16,964 nucleotides of DNA from Deltaproteobacteria bacterium (GCA_013151875.1 JAADHL010000175.1:1-16964); one strand, 5' to 3'; shown: positions 1-7,575, counted from the stretch's first letter. The notes: generated by a model not told the origin, from the letters alone. Made by a program: numbers and translations.

Positions 1-638
1 TGGCCGCCGGCGGACAGGCCGACACCTACGTCGGTGAGATTCCCGGTGATGCGGTCGTGCCTCCTTCGATGGAATTCTATGTAACGGCCACGGACGGTTC
101 GACGAACGCGAACATGACGATCAGGCCTGAAGGCGCGCCGGACACTCCGGCCGTGTTTACGGTTAACGCCGTGATACCTTCCGATACGGAAGGGCCGACC
201 ATCGAGCACACGCCTTTCGGTGGGAGCCTGGAGGCCGGCAAGGCAATTGTGTTCAGTGCCCGGGTAACCGATCCCAGCGGCGTCGCGGAGGTCAAGCTGT
301 GGTATCAGGTTGAGGGCGCGGGATGGGAATTCCTGATCCTGTCGGCGGCCGCGGACGGCCAGACCTACTCGGCCGAGGTGCCTGGAAACCTGGTTGTGGC
401 CGGCGATCTGCGCTACTACTTCGAGGCCAGGGACCTGTCGTTCGCTGGAAACGTGTCGTTCGAGCCCGCCCAGGGCAGGGACGGTCCCCTGACGGTGGTC
501 ATCGTAGGCTCCACAGCACCGGATGGAGGCGGTGGAGGAGGGTGCGCCACGGTTCCCTCGGCCGGCGGGCTTCCGTTTGCCCTGCTGCTGCTGGCATTTA
601 TGGCCGGTATCGTGGGGTTCCGTCGTTTCGGATCTTGA
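1..638 (+). CDS. Secreted Ig-like repeat protein with C-terminal sorting tail (3' part)
   Basis: The reading frame is already open at base 3, so the 5' part lies outside the window. The visible end of one module (ending YVTATD) is followed by a second module of about 110 residues with the same pattern: a G-Q-x-Y strand, an E-I/V-P-G turn, then a Y-Y/F-x-x-A-x-D strand. It is therefore a chain of Ig/fibronectin-like domains, of a kind common in secreted adhesins and proteases. After a run of six glycines come one Cys, about 20 hydrophobic residues rich in Leu, and a final RRFGS. That Gly-Cys-helix-Arg layout matches the MYXO-CTERM and related sorting signals, which are thought to be cut and to anchor proteins at the cell surface. 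No enzyme domain is visible in this part, so the full function is unknown. The stop is TGA at 636-638. Confidence 0.85.
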   Translation, partial: AAGGQADTYVGEIPGDAVVPPSMEFYVTATDGSTNANMTIRPEGAPDTPAVFTVNAVIPSDTEGPTIEHTPFGGSLEAGKAIVFSARVTDPSGVAEVKLWYQVEGAGWEFLILSAAADGQTYSAEVPGNLVVAGDLRYYFEARDLSFAGNVSFEPAQGRDGPLTVVIVGSTAPDGGGGGGCATVPSAGGLPFALLLLAFMAGIVGFRRFGS

Positions 639-746
639 TGTGCCGGCGCACTTGACGTATCTTCACAGGGTCTTCCACGTTGAACAGGGTTGGTGAAATA
701 CGTTTTCGACAGCGTAGCTTCCTACCCGAAGGAAAGGGGGCCAACA

Positions 747-2468
747 ATGAAGCGCTTTGGTAAATGGTCGGGAATCGTCGCCGTACTGGTACTGGGCGTC
801 ATGGCCGCGGGAGAGGCGCGCGCCGACAACCCAAAGGTCAACTCGTACTTCTTCAGACCCTCGCCGCACCCCGGCGATCTGATGAACATCGTGACCACCA
901 ACATGCCGAAACAGTGGGGCTGGGGCGCGGGCGCGTGGATCACATACAATCGCAAGCCCCTGTGGATCGAGGATATAAGGCTGGGCAGCAACGATTCATA
1001 TTGGGCGGTCAAGAACCAGACTGTGATGGACATTTTCGCCAGCGTGGCATTCCTGGACTGGCTCAACGTGGGTTTCAACCTGCCCATGTTTCTGAACACC
1101 AACGGGGATGCCCCCAAGGGCATCTTCGACACCAACTACAATATGAACCGCGTGAACGGATTCGCCGTTGGCGACCTGCGACTCAGCGCCAAGGCCCGCT
1201 TTTTCAAGATCCCCTTCCTGGGCGGACAAGAGAACGGTTTCGGCATGGGTCTGGTCCAGGATGTCTCGTTTCCGACCGCAACAGGCCGCAATTTCACGGG
1301 CGATGACGGCGTCACGGGCACCACGACGCTGATTACGGACTTCACCATGCGGGGCTGGCAGATCGCGCTGAACATGGGAGTGCGATTGAAAAAAACCGTG
1401 GCAATTGTCGATTTCCCCCCGGTCACCATTCCAGGCGTGGGACAATTCAGCCCGCACAAATCCGGGCATCAATTACTGCTGGGTGCTGGAATCGTAGCGC
1501 CCATCCTGTGCAACATGCTGGAAATCATTGGGACCCTGGAGTCCCGCACGTCCCTTGTCAGTCCTTACAACAACAAGCGAGACAACGCCCTGGACCTGAT
1601 GGGCGGCGTGCGCCTGCACATGGGCAATCTGCGCTTTATCGCCGCGGCGGGCGGCGGCGTGCTGAGCGGCTACGGTTCGCCCAGCGTGAGGGCCACGGTG
1701 AACCTGGCCTACGAGCCCGACCTGGAAAAGGGGTGCTGCAGGGACCCTGACGGCGACGGCATCTGCGAGCCCAACGACCTGTGCCCGCAGGAGGCAGGCC
1801 CGGAAAATACAGGTGGATGCCCCGACCGTGATGGGGACGGTGTCGCTGACCTGGTGGACGCCTGTCCCGACGAGCCCGGCCCTGCAGAGCTGAACGGCTG
1901 TCCCGACACGGACGGCGACGGAATCATCGACAGCAAGGACGCGTGTCCGCAGCGGCCCGGCCCCAAGAAGTACGACGGCTGCCCCGACACGGATGGGGAC
2001 GGCATTCCCGACCCCAAGGACAAGTGCCCCGAGGTGCCCGGCGTGCCCGAACTGGACGGGTGTCCAAGGGTGGTGGTGACGGAAAAGAAGATCGAGATCC
2101 ATCAGAAGGTCTTTTTCGAGACCAACAAGGCCGTGATCAAGCCCGAGTCCTTCGGTCTGCTGAAGGACGTGGCCAAGGTCATCAAGGACAACCCGCAATT
2201 GACGAAGATCAGGGTGGACGGCCACACGGACAACGTGAACACGGACGCCTACAACCTCAGGCTGAGCCGCAGGCGGGCCAAGGCCGTGCGCGACTTCCTC
2301 GTGAAGCAGGGCGTGAGCAGAAAGCGCCTGTCCATCAAGGGCTTCGGCGAGTCCAAGCCAATCGCGGACAACGCAACCGAGGAGGGCAAGGCCAAGAACC
2401 GCCGCGTCGAGTTCGTGATCATCGGTAAGGCGAAGCCGTCGGACAAAAAGGATCCTGTCAAAAAGTAG
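747..2468 (+). CDS. OmpA-family outer-membrane protein with TSP3 repeats
   Basis: This 573-residue protein probably links the outer membrane to peptidoglycan. I chose the ATG at 747 because a strong AAGGAAAGGGGG ribosome-binding site sits just before it and a clear signal peptide (residues 1-26, ending GEARA) follows. The TTG start at 690 in the same frame lacks these. Domains in order: a predicted beta-barrel of about 300 residues; four Ca2+-binding DxDxDG thrombospondin type 3 repeats (about 330-437); a C-terminal OmpA domain (about 445-565). The OmpA domain carries GHTDN and NLRLSRRRA, which hold the Asp and Arg that bind diaminopimelate in this family, and KNRRVEF near its end. The tail is Lys-rich. 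The gene stands alone and converges on the gene at 2480. Barrel plus TSP3 linker plus OmpA is a known architecture; the barrel family itself is not recognised. Confidence 0.93.
   Translation: MKRFGKWSGIVAVLVLGVMAAGEARADNPKVNSYFFRPSPHPGDLMNIVTTNMPKQWGWGAGAWITYNRKPLWIEDIRLGSNDSYWAVKNQTVMDIFASVAFLDWLNVGFNLPMFLNTNGDAPKGIFDTNYNMNRVNGFAVGDLRLSAKARFFKIPFLGGQENGFGMGLVQDVSFPTATGRNFTGDDGVTGTTTLITDFTMRGWQIALNMGVRLKKTVAIVDFPPVTIPGVGQFSPHKSGHQLLLGAGIVAPILCNMLEIIGTLESRTSLVSPYNNKRDNALDLMGGVRLHMGNLRFIAAAGGGVLSGYGSPSVRATVNLAYEPDLEKGCCRDPDGDGICEPNDLCPQEAGPENTGGCPDRDGDGVADLVDACPDEPGPAELNGCPDTDGDGIIDSKDACPQRPGPKKYDGCPDTDGDGIPDPKDKCPEVPGVPELDGCPRVVVTEKKIEIHQKVFFETNKAVIKPESFGLLKDVAKVIKDNPQLTKIRVDGHTDNVNTDAYNLRLSRRRAKAVRDFLVKQGVSRKRLSIKGFGESKPIADNATEEGKAKNRRVEFVIIGKAKPSDKKDPVKK
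1731..2057 (+). repeat. Four in-frame TSP3 coding repeats
   Basis: Four tandem units begin at 1731, 1815, 1896 and 1977, and a fifth Gly-Cys start at 2058 leads into the OmpA domain. The last three units are exactly 27 codons; the first is 28. Each reads roughly G-C-P-D-x-D-G-D-G, then a D-x-C-P, then a Pro/Gly-rich end. The DxDxDG loops bind calcium and the paired Cys can form disulfides in this repeat family. They form a stiff linker between barrel and peptidoglycan-binding domain. Confidence 0.9.
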
Positions 2469-2479
2469 GGCCGGCCGCG

Positions 2480-3994
2480 TTAAAACGCATATTCAGCCGT
2501 CAGGATCAACCCCATTATCTCGCGGCCGTACGCGTCCAGGTGGTTCACCGCGGAAAACACGGCCCAGCCCACGATGACATGGTCGATGACCTGGCGATAG
2601 GTCAGGGCCATGTCCGCGTTGACGCTGCTGGAAAGATTGCCCAGCGGTCCAAGGGAAATCGGGAATCGGGCCTCGATCCCGACGTGGGCTCCAGGGGCGA
2701 CCTGGAAACTCACGCGGCTCGCCACCGGGATGTGGATGTACGCCAGCTTTCCCCATCCATAGTCCCAGGTCACGTCAGGGACCGCGTAGGCGAAGCCGAT
2801 GTAGAACTCGATGGTGGCGAGGTCCGCGATGGAGAAGCCGAAGGCCTCACCCAGGGTCAAGGCCAGGGCATGGGACGAACGTACCGGGCTGGCTCCGGAT
2901 GTGCTGGTGGTGAAAGCTGGAAATACCTGATTTTCGTACGTCGAAACCAGCCTGTACCCGTGGGCCCAGTCCATGTCCAACACGAATGAACTCCAGGACT
3001 TCGGCCCGACCGACGTCCTGAACTTGAGTTCCATTCCGGCCTTTTGGAAGGGGTCGTGGATCCGATTCCATGGCACCCTGGACCTGCGTCCGACAGCCAG
3101 GGTAAGCGACGCCCGTTTACCCATGCCTATCTGGCCCGAAAATCCGGCCCAGGTTTCGTTGGGGCGTCTGACCCTGCCTGGGTCGCAAATGACGTTCGGC
3201 CCACACAATGCCGTGGCGGACCCGGGGCCGCGCTTGAAGACCGGGGACAATTCCATGCCGAACATGAAACCGGTGCGGGAAGTCGGCATGAGGAACGGAT
3301 CGCCGTACCTGGGGTCCGCCCCGACCGCGGCCATGCGAGGCTCTGCCCCGTCGGAACCCGGCGGAGACGCCGTTTGTGTTGGGGCGGGCTTCATCGTCAC
3401 CACGGATATACCGTCCCTTTCGACCCGAACATTGTCGGCAATGGGAAGATAGCCGACCACTCCGGTGATCCTGACCTTGTGAATCCCGGGTTCCACCAGG
3501 AGGCGAGCGGGCAGGGCGCCGCGGTGCATCTCGACTCCGTCCACCACCACGGCCACGTCCGTTCCAGGATCGCCCTCCGCGGTCACCACCAGTTCGCCGT
3601 GGTCCTGCTTTTTTGCGGGGGGCTTGTTTTTCGAGGCATCGATCCGCTTGCGCAGTTCCTCGATTTTTGCGTATGCAGTCGCCTTTTTGGCGAGGTCGTC
3701 GGCCACGGACTGGAATTGCGCAAAGTACTCCAGCGCCTTTTCCAGTTCGCCCATTTCCTCGTAGCAACGGCCGATGTTCCATGCCACTTCCGCGATCTTT
3801 TCCCTGTGGTAGGACGCCAGGAACAGGGCCAGGGCCTCCTGGTATTTGCCTTCCTTGAACAGATTGACGCCCGTCTGGGCCAGTTCCTGCGCCCTTGCGC
3901 CATCCGTCTGGGGCGCCGCAGTGGACTTGGGCGTACAAATCCCCGAAGCAATCGAAACGGTAAAGAGAAACACTAATACACGAGTGGCCGACAT
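2480..3994 (-). CDS. TPR-PEGA protein with C-terminal beta-barrel-like region
   Basis: This 504-residue envelope protein is of unknown specific function. The ATG at 3994 is favoured over one 33 bases upstream because AGGGAG lies about 8 bases before it and a signal peptide follows at once (hydrophobic 6-18, likely cut near STAA, residues 24-27). The Cys at 20 does not sit in a good lipobox, so I do not call it a lipoprotein. Residues 35-125 hold TPR-like helices (NLFKEGKYQEALALF and NIGRCYEEMGELEKALEYF), then a Lys/Pro linker. Residues 132-203 are PEGA-like (GELVVTAEGDPGTDVAVVVD, then LPARLLVEPGIHKVRI). From about 240 to the end alternating polar/apolar strands end in Phe, as outer-membrane barrels do. 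TPR plus PEGA proteins are common in Myxococcota next to Ser/Thr kinases, as here. Joining a barrel to them is less usual. Confidence 0.85.
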   Translation of the reverse strand: MSATRVLVFLFTVSIASGICTPKSTAAPQTDGARAQELAQTGVNLFKEGKYQEALALFLASYHREKIAEVAWNIGRCYEEMGELEKALEYFAQFQSVADDLAKKATAYAKIEELRKRIDASKNKPPAKKQDHGELVVTAEGDPGTDVAVVVDGVEMHRGALPARLLVEPGIHKVRITGVVGYLPIADNVRVERDGISVVTMKPAPTQTASPPGSDGAEPRMAAVGADPRYGDPFLMPTSRTGFMFGMELSPVFKRGPGSATALCGPNVICDPGRVRRPNETWAGFSGQIGMGKRASLTLAVGRRSRVPWNRIHDPFQKAGMELKFRTSVGPKSWSSFVLDMDWAHGYRLVSTYENQVFPAFTTSTSGASPVRSSHALALTLGEAFGFSIADLATIEFYIGFAYAVPDVTWDYGWGKLAYIHIPVASRVSFQVAPGAHVGIEARFPISLGPLGNLSSSVNADMALTYRQVIDHVIVGWAVFSAVNHLDAYGREIMGLILTAEYAF

Positions 3995-4018
3995 CGTTGA
4001 ATCTCCCTGTCGCCCTGA

Positions 4019-4047
4019 ATTGTACACTGCAAGTCGAGGCCGGTAAA
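4019..4047 (-). promoter_or_regulatory. Candidate sigma70-type promoter for the TPR-PEGA gene
   Basis: On the minus strand a TTTACC box (4047-4042) is followed after 17 bases by TACAAT (4024-4019). This matches the TTGACA/TATAAT consensus at 4 and 5 of 6 positions. The -10 box lies 24 bases before the ATG at 3994, leaving a short leader that contains the ribosome-binding site. It was read by eye and has no experimental support. The gene may also be reached by read-through from the kinase gene. Confidence 0.4.
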
Positions 4048-4053
4048 AAAAGC

Positions 4054-5784
4054 CTACAGCATCGGGATGGCGGATTTCTTTTCAGGCCTCTTTTCAGGGG
4101 GCTTTTGCAGCCTGGGCCGGGTTGGAGGCTTTACAATCGCGGCCTTTGAGGGTTGGGCCTTTTCTGTTTTTTCCAGCCAGTAGGGCTGCGGCTTGGGCCT
4201 GGGCCTGCGGCGTTTGACCGTCTTGTGTTTGACGGGCTTGTGTTTCTTTCCCGTTTTTGCCTTGACCTTTACCCTGACGCCCAGGTCGTTTTCGGGGCCG
4301 GACACGCCCTTATCAGGGGCGGATGGCTGCCCCTGGTCGGTCGGCTTGATTGCCGGCGCAACATCCTGGGCAACAGGGCCGGAGTCCTTTACGTTTGCAG
4401 GGGCGGGCGCGATGTCCTCCGGAACCGCCACTGGGACCTTTTCCCGGGGCGCCGGCGCATCAGGAGAGCGCGTAAGTCCGACGTATGCGCCCACGCCCGC
4501 CGCGACCAGGATGAGCAGTGTCGCCACGATCACTGGAATGCGCGTGCGGCGGGGTTCGGGGGGGAACATGTCCGAGTCGATCGAGGGGGCGCCGTCCCTT
4601 TCACCCATCTCGGTGGGCCCTTGCCTTTCCAGAAACCTCGTCGGGGCCTCGTTGGACGTGGGACTGGGCGGCGTAACCGGTTTGTCCTGGGAAGACCCCG
4701 CGTCAGGGATCAACGGCCCCACCACGGTGGGGGTTCGTTTGGTGATTGCCCTTTCCAGGTCCGCCAGCATCTCGTCCGCGGTGGAATATCGGTTGTCGGG
4801 ATTGATGGCCATGCCCTTTGCCAGGACGTTTCGCAACGGCGTAGGGAGGCATCCGGCCTCATCCATGTCCAGTGGACGGAAACCGGGGTCGACCTTTTTC
4901 GCCAGCAGTTCGAGAGGGGTCTGACCCTCGAAAGGACGGACGCCGGTGAACATCTCGAACAACATGACTGCCACGGAGTACAAATCCGCCCTGGAATCCA
5001 CCTGGGCTCGTCCCTTGCCGGGGGCCTGCTCGGGCGCCATGTAATAAGGCGTGCCCAGTATTTGCCCCGTGCGTGACACGTCGCCGTCGAATCCCGACAC
5101 CTCGGCCACGGCCTTTGCCAGTCCAAAGTCCAGGACCTTGACCATGTGGGGATTACCCTCTACCGCGGCGATCATGACGTTGTCGGGCTTCATGTCCCGG
5201 TGGACCAGGCCTACCTTGTGCGCGGCGGAAAGCGCGTGGAGTATCTGGCGGAATATCGACAGCACGACGGCGCCCGGGACCTGGCCGCCGGACTCTTCCT
5301 TGATGCGCTTGAGCGCCGATTTCAGGGTCCTGCCATGGCGCACGTACTCCAGGGCCATGTACGGGATCCGGAACTCCAGATTGGCGACGCCGTAGTCGTA
5401 CAGCTTGACAATGTTGGGGTGGTCCAGCGCGGCCACGGCCCGCGCCTCGCGTTCGAACCGGGCCACGGAGGATTCGGTAAGCTCCAGGCCGGCTATGAGC
5501 TTGAGGGCCACCTCGCGGCACAGCGGCATCTGGAGCGCCAGGTAGACCGCGCCCATGCCTCCTTCCCCCAGTAACCCCGACAGCAGGAATTTGTCCAGCA
5601 TCCGGCCCAGCAGGGGGTCGAGAGGCCTGTTCTTTTTTCTGGCGTACTCCCTCGCCGCCAGATACCAGTTTTCCGGAATCAAGTGATATGGCTTTCGCCG
5701 GCATACAGGCTCGGGACAGATTTCGCCCACCACGCCTTCATGGCCCTCACATTGCGGGCAGATGGCTTTCTGTACGCCGGTCAT
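4054..5784 (-). CDS. Membrane Ser/Thr protein kinase with N-terminal four-Cys motif
   Basis: This 576-residue Hanks-type kinase phosphorylates Ser/Thr on proteins. Residues 9-28 carry CPQC and a later C-x4-C (Cys 9, 12, 23, 28), a possible zinc ribbon. The kinase domain spans about 65-345 and all key residues are present: glycine loop GEGGMG (73-78), ATP lysine K95 in EVALK, catalytic HRD (195-197) in HRDMKPDN, DFG (219-221) and APE (250-252). The kinase should therefore be active. A linker rich in Pro, Ser and Thr follows, then one membrane span (about 417-437), so the kinase faces the cytoplasm. The C-terminal 140 residues are rich in Pro, Lys and Arg and would lie in the periplasm, with no PASTA or other sensor domain recognised. 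The ATG at 5784 follows GGAAGAAC. The substrate may include the neighbouring envelope proteins; that is inference. Confidence 0.95.
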   Translation of the reverse strand: MTGVQKAICPQCEGHEGVVGEICPEPVCRRKPYHLIPENWYLAAREYARKKNRPLDPLLGRMLDKFLLSGLLGEGGMGAVYLALQMPLCREVALKLIAGLELTESSVARFEREARAVAALDHPNIVKLYDYGVANLEFRIPYMALEYVRHGRTLKSALKRIKEESGGQVPGAVVLSIFRQILHALSAAHKVGLVHRDMKPDNVMIAAVEGNPHMVKVLDFGLAKAVAEVSGFDGDVSRTGQILGTPYYMAPEQAPGKGRAQVDSRADLYSVAVMLFEMFTGVRPFEGQTPLELLAKKVDPGFRPLDMDEAGCLPTPLRNVLAKGMAINPDNRYSTADEMLADLERAITKRTPTVVGPLIPDAGSSQDKPVTPPSPTSNEAPTRFLERQGPTEMGERDGAPSIDSDMFPPEPRRTRIPVIVATLLILVAAGVGAYVGLTRSPDAPAPREKVPVAVPEDIAPAPANVKDSGPVAQDVAPAIKPTDQGQPSAPDKGVSGPENDLGVRVKVKAKTGKKHKPVKHKTVKRRRPRPKPQPYWLEKTEKAQPSKAAIVKPPTRPRLQKPPEKRPEKKSAIPML

Positions 5785-5806
5785 GTTCTTCCATCGGTGA
5801 CACTGG

Positions 5807-5834
5807 ATTATATCCCGGCCTTTCCCAGGATCAA
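5807..5834 (-). promoter_or_regulatory. Candidate sigma70-type promoter for the kinase gene
   Basis: On the minus strand TTGATC (5834-5829) is followed after 16 bases by a perfect TATAAT (5812-5807), 22 bases before the kinase ATG at 5784. The -35 box sits in the last of three 12-bp direct repeats, so a repeat-binding protein would compete with or help RNA polymerase. It was read by eye only. It suggests the kinase is transcribed apart from the lipoprotein gene upstream. Confidence 0.5.
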
Positions 5835-5865
5835 TCAGTCGATCAATCAGTCGGTCAATCAGCGG
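5830..5865 (-). repeat. Three 12-bp direct repeats across a stop codon and promoter
   Basis: On the minus strand three head-to-tail units are seen: CCGCTGATTGAC (5865-5854), CGACTGATTGAT (5853-5842) and CGACTGATTGAT (5841-5830). The last two are identical and the first differs at two positions. Each unit holds a TGA in the frame of the upstream lipoprotein gene, giving three in-frame stops. The third unit overlaps the kinase -35 box. Confidence 0.85.
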
Positions 5866-7459
5866 GCATCAGCACGAACAGCGAAATCAGTTGGTCGAAT
5901 CTTCCATCAGGCCGCCGCAATGGCAGAGCCGCCTGGAAAGTCCTGGCCGTTTCCAGATTCGCTGGCGGGACGCGCAGAGCCAGGGTCTGAATGACGCGCA
6001 TCAACAGACCCGTGGGTACGGTGGGCCCGACTTTCAGTCTGAGCGGCAGCGAACCGTGGTCTTTGACGAGATCCAGTACAGCCTTGTAGACGGCGCGCAG
6101 ATCGGGGGCCTTTGCCCTGAAATCATTGCCGATCTCTATGTGGCGGCTGGTTCCCAGTCTGTCCAGATCAACTGTAAATGGGGAAAGGGTCGCTTCTATT
6201 GGGGCATCCTTGCCGAAAGGAGCACGCGCACCCAGGGAATCCACCAGAGTACGTCGGCTGATTCTGTAATTGACGGGGACGAAGGTCGGCGAAACCCGTC
6301 CAGCCACGGCGGTGGCGATCATGGGAATCGCCTTGGATTCGGAAAACAGCCCGTCCAGGGCCTCGAACAGTTCGGAGGCGGTGGTGGAGCGGTCCACGAT
6401 GACGGGGCACATCTGGGTACCGTTGAACTCCCAGTCCTTTCTGGTCTTGAATGCCTGACGGACGGCATAGAAAACGTCGTCGCCGATATGAGGCTTGCGC
6501 AAGTCAATCATCGGTTTGACGACGACTGCCGCGCTCTTGCGGACCCCGGCATCCAGGATGGTCTGGTGCCAGATGCCCAGACGTCCGGCGGTGAGGACCA
6601 AGGCCCAGGGTGGGGTGACGCTTATGCCGGCGCCCCGAATGGACCGTGGCAGCATGGCTCCCAGGAGGTCGCCGGCGCCGATGTCGGGGAAGGGCAGGGG
6701 CAGGGCCCGCTCCTTTGCCAGTTTTCGGGCCTCGTCGCATGTCGAGCGGTAAGCGGTCTCGACGGGCTTGAGCGTTGAGCACTGTTCAACCTGGTCGTAA
6801 AAGAGGTTTCTGGCCTCCACCAGAATCGATGCGGCGGAGGACCTTCCGGCCAGGGTGCAACCGATCAGGGAACGCGCAACCTCTCCGTACATATGGGCCG
6901 TGTCGGGACCTATCGAGATGAAGATCTGCGCCAGGGCGCTCACTGCGACCATGGATGCGGTGTCCGCAAAGGCCCCCCCGTTCTTGATGATCCGCTGTAC
7001 GGACTTGAATCCATCGCAGTCGGGGGCGCCCAGAAAGTCCATGATTTCCAGCGACTCGTCCAAGTCTTTTGCCAGTTCCGCCGATGTCTTCAGCGCGGTC
7101 GCCTCGGACTTCATGTCCTTGAAAGCCTTGATTCCGGACAGGCCCGCCTTGTCCAGGAATCCATCCATTCCAGGTGGGAAAGAGGCCAGCGCGCCCAGTT
7201 CTACCTTGAGGCGCTGCATCCTCGCGGCGATTCCTTCGGGGGACTCGGCCAGGGCCGGCTCCAGGTGGCCCACGGCCTCGAAAGCCTGACGGCAGGTCTC
7301 GCCATAATCGCAGGATCCAAGGGCCTTGGTCCATTTCTCCAGATTGGATTGCGAGGTTTTGCAGGACCAAACAAGCATCATCACGATCGCCAACCACGAA
7401 AAAATGATTCGGCGTCGCCCGGCAATGATGGGAATCTGCAAGGTCTTTGAAAGCCTCAT
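5855..7459 (-). CDS. Cys-rich lipoprotein with possible tandem ExbD/TolR-like domains
   Basis: This 534-residue envelope protein is not recognised with certainty. The ATG at 7459 is chosen because GGAGG lies 7 bases upstream and a lipoprotein signal follows: basic start, hydrophobic 19-30, then V-W-S-C with Cys33 as the likely lipid site. Starts further upstream would run through the divergent promoter region. Residues 34-260 look helical and hold six more Cys (50, 56, 148, 201, 227, 241), suggesting disulfides in the periplasm. Residues about 280-390 follow the order seen in ExbD/TolR periplasmic domains: a strand pair, a long helix, then VIVDRSTTASELFEALDGLF. A similar, weaker copy may lie at about 405-515 (LPLRLKVGPTVPTGLLMRVI). 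The ExbD-like reading is my inference from pattern only. No ExbB partner or N-terminal ExbD membrane anchor is visible. The gene lies 70 bases upstream of the kinase on the same strand. Confidence 0.8.
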   Translation of the reverse strand: MRLSKTLQIPIIAGRRRIIFSWLAIVMMLVWSCKTSQSNLEKWTKALGSCDYGETCRQAFEAVGHLEPALAESPEGIAARMQRLKVELGALASFPPGMDGFLDKAGLSGIKAFKDMKSEATALKTSAELAKDLDESLEIMDFLGAPDCDGFKSVQRIIKNGGAFADTASMVAVSALAQIFISIGPDTAHMYGEVARSLIGCTLAGRSSAASILVEARNLFYDQVEQCSTLKPVETAYRSTCDEARKLAKERALPLPFPDIGAGDLLGAMLPRSIRGAGISVTPPWALVLTAGRLGIWHQTILDAGVRKSAAVVVKPMIDLRKPHIGDDVFYAVRQAFKTRKDWEFNGTQMCPVIVDRSTTASELFEALDGLFSESKAIPMIATAVAGRVSPTFVPVNYRISRRTLVDSLGARAPFGKDAPIEATLSPFTVDLDRLGTSRHIEIGNDFRAKAPDLRAVYKAVLDLVKDHGSLPLRLKVGPTVPTGLLMRVIQTLALRVPPANLETARTFQAALPLRRPDGRFDQLISLFVLMPAD

Positions 7460-7575
7460 AGGCGCCCTCCGGAAAATCAGGGAAAAACAGGGGGTCAGAC
7501 CCCTTTGTACAGCCTCGGGCACGAATGATACCATGTCCGGGCCCGGTCTTCGTCCTATAGCCATCAGGAGCGGTT
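7460..7575. promoter_or_regulatory. Divergent promoter region with two palindromes
   Basis: This 116-base gap must drive both the lipoprotein gene (-) and the phosphoesterase gene (+). It contains GGGGTCAGACCCC (7491-7503), a 6-bp inverted repeat round one base, and a perfect palindrome CCGGGCCCGG (7537-7546). Weak plus-strand boxes TTGTAC (7505-7510) and GATACC (7527-7532), 16 bases apart, and a minus-strand TATCAT (7530-7525) overlap each other. I cannot assign either promoter with confidence. Confidence 0.4.

Noticed and set aside
652..685. TTGACG and TTGAAC boxes upstream of the OmpA gene as promoter -35 elements
   Set aside because: No acceptable -10 box lies 16-18 bases downstream of either.
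2477..2488. GCGTT-AA-AACGC short inverted repeat between the convergent OmpA and TPR-PEGA genes
   Set aside because: Only a 5-bp stem with a 2-base loop and no T run; too weak to call a terminator.
2499..3994. Calling the TPR-PEGA protein a lipoprotein from Cys20
   Set aside because: The residues before the Cys (S-G-I) do not fit a lipobox; a signal peptidase I site near residue 27 is better.
4046..4060. T-rich tract (seven T on the minus strand) just after the kinase stop, as a possible terminator
   Set aside because: No stable stem precedes it; the best pairing is a 4-bp CATC/GATG hairpin, and the tract overlaps a better promoter reading.
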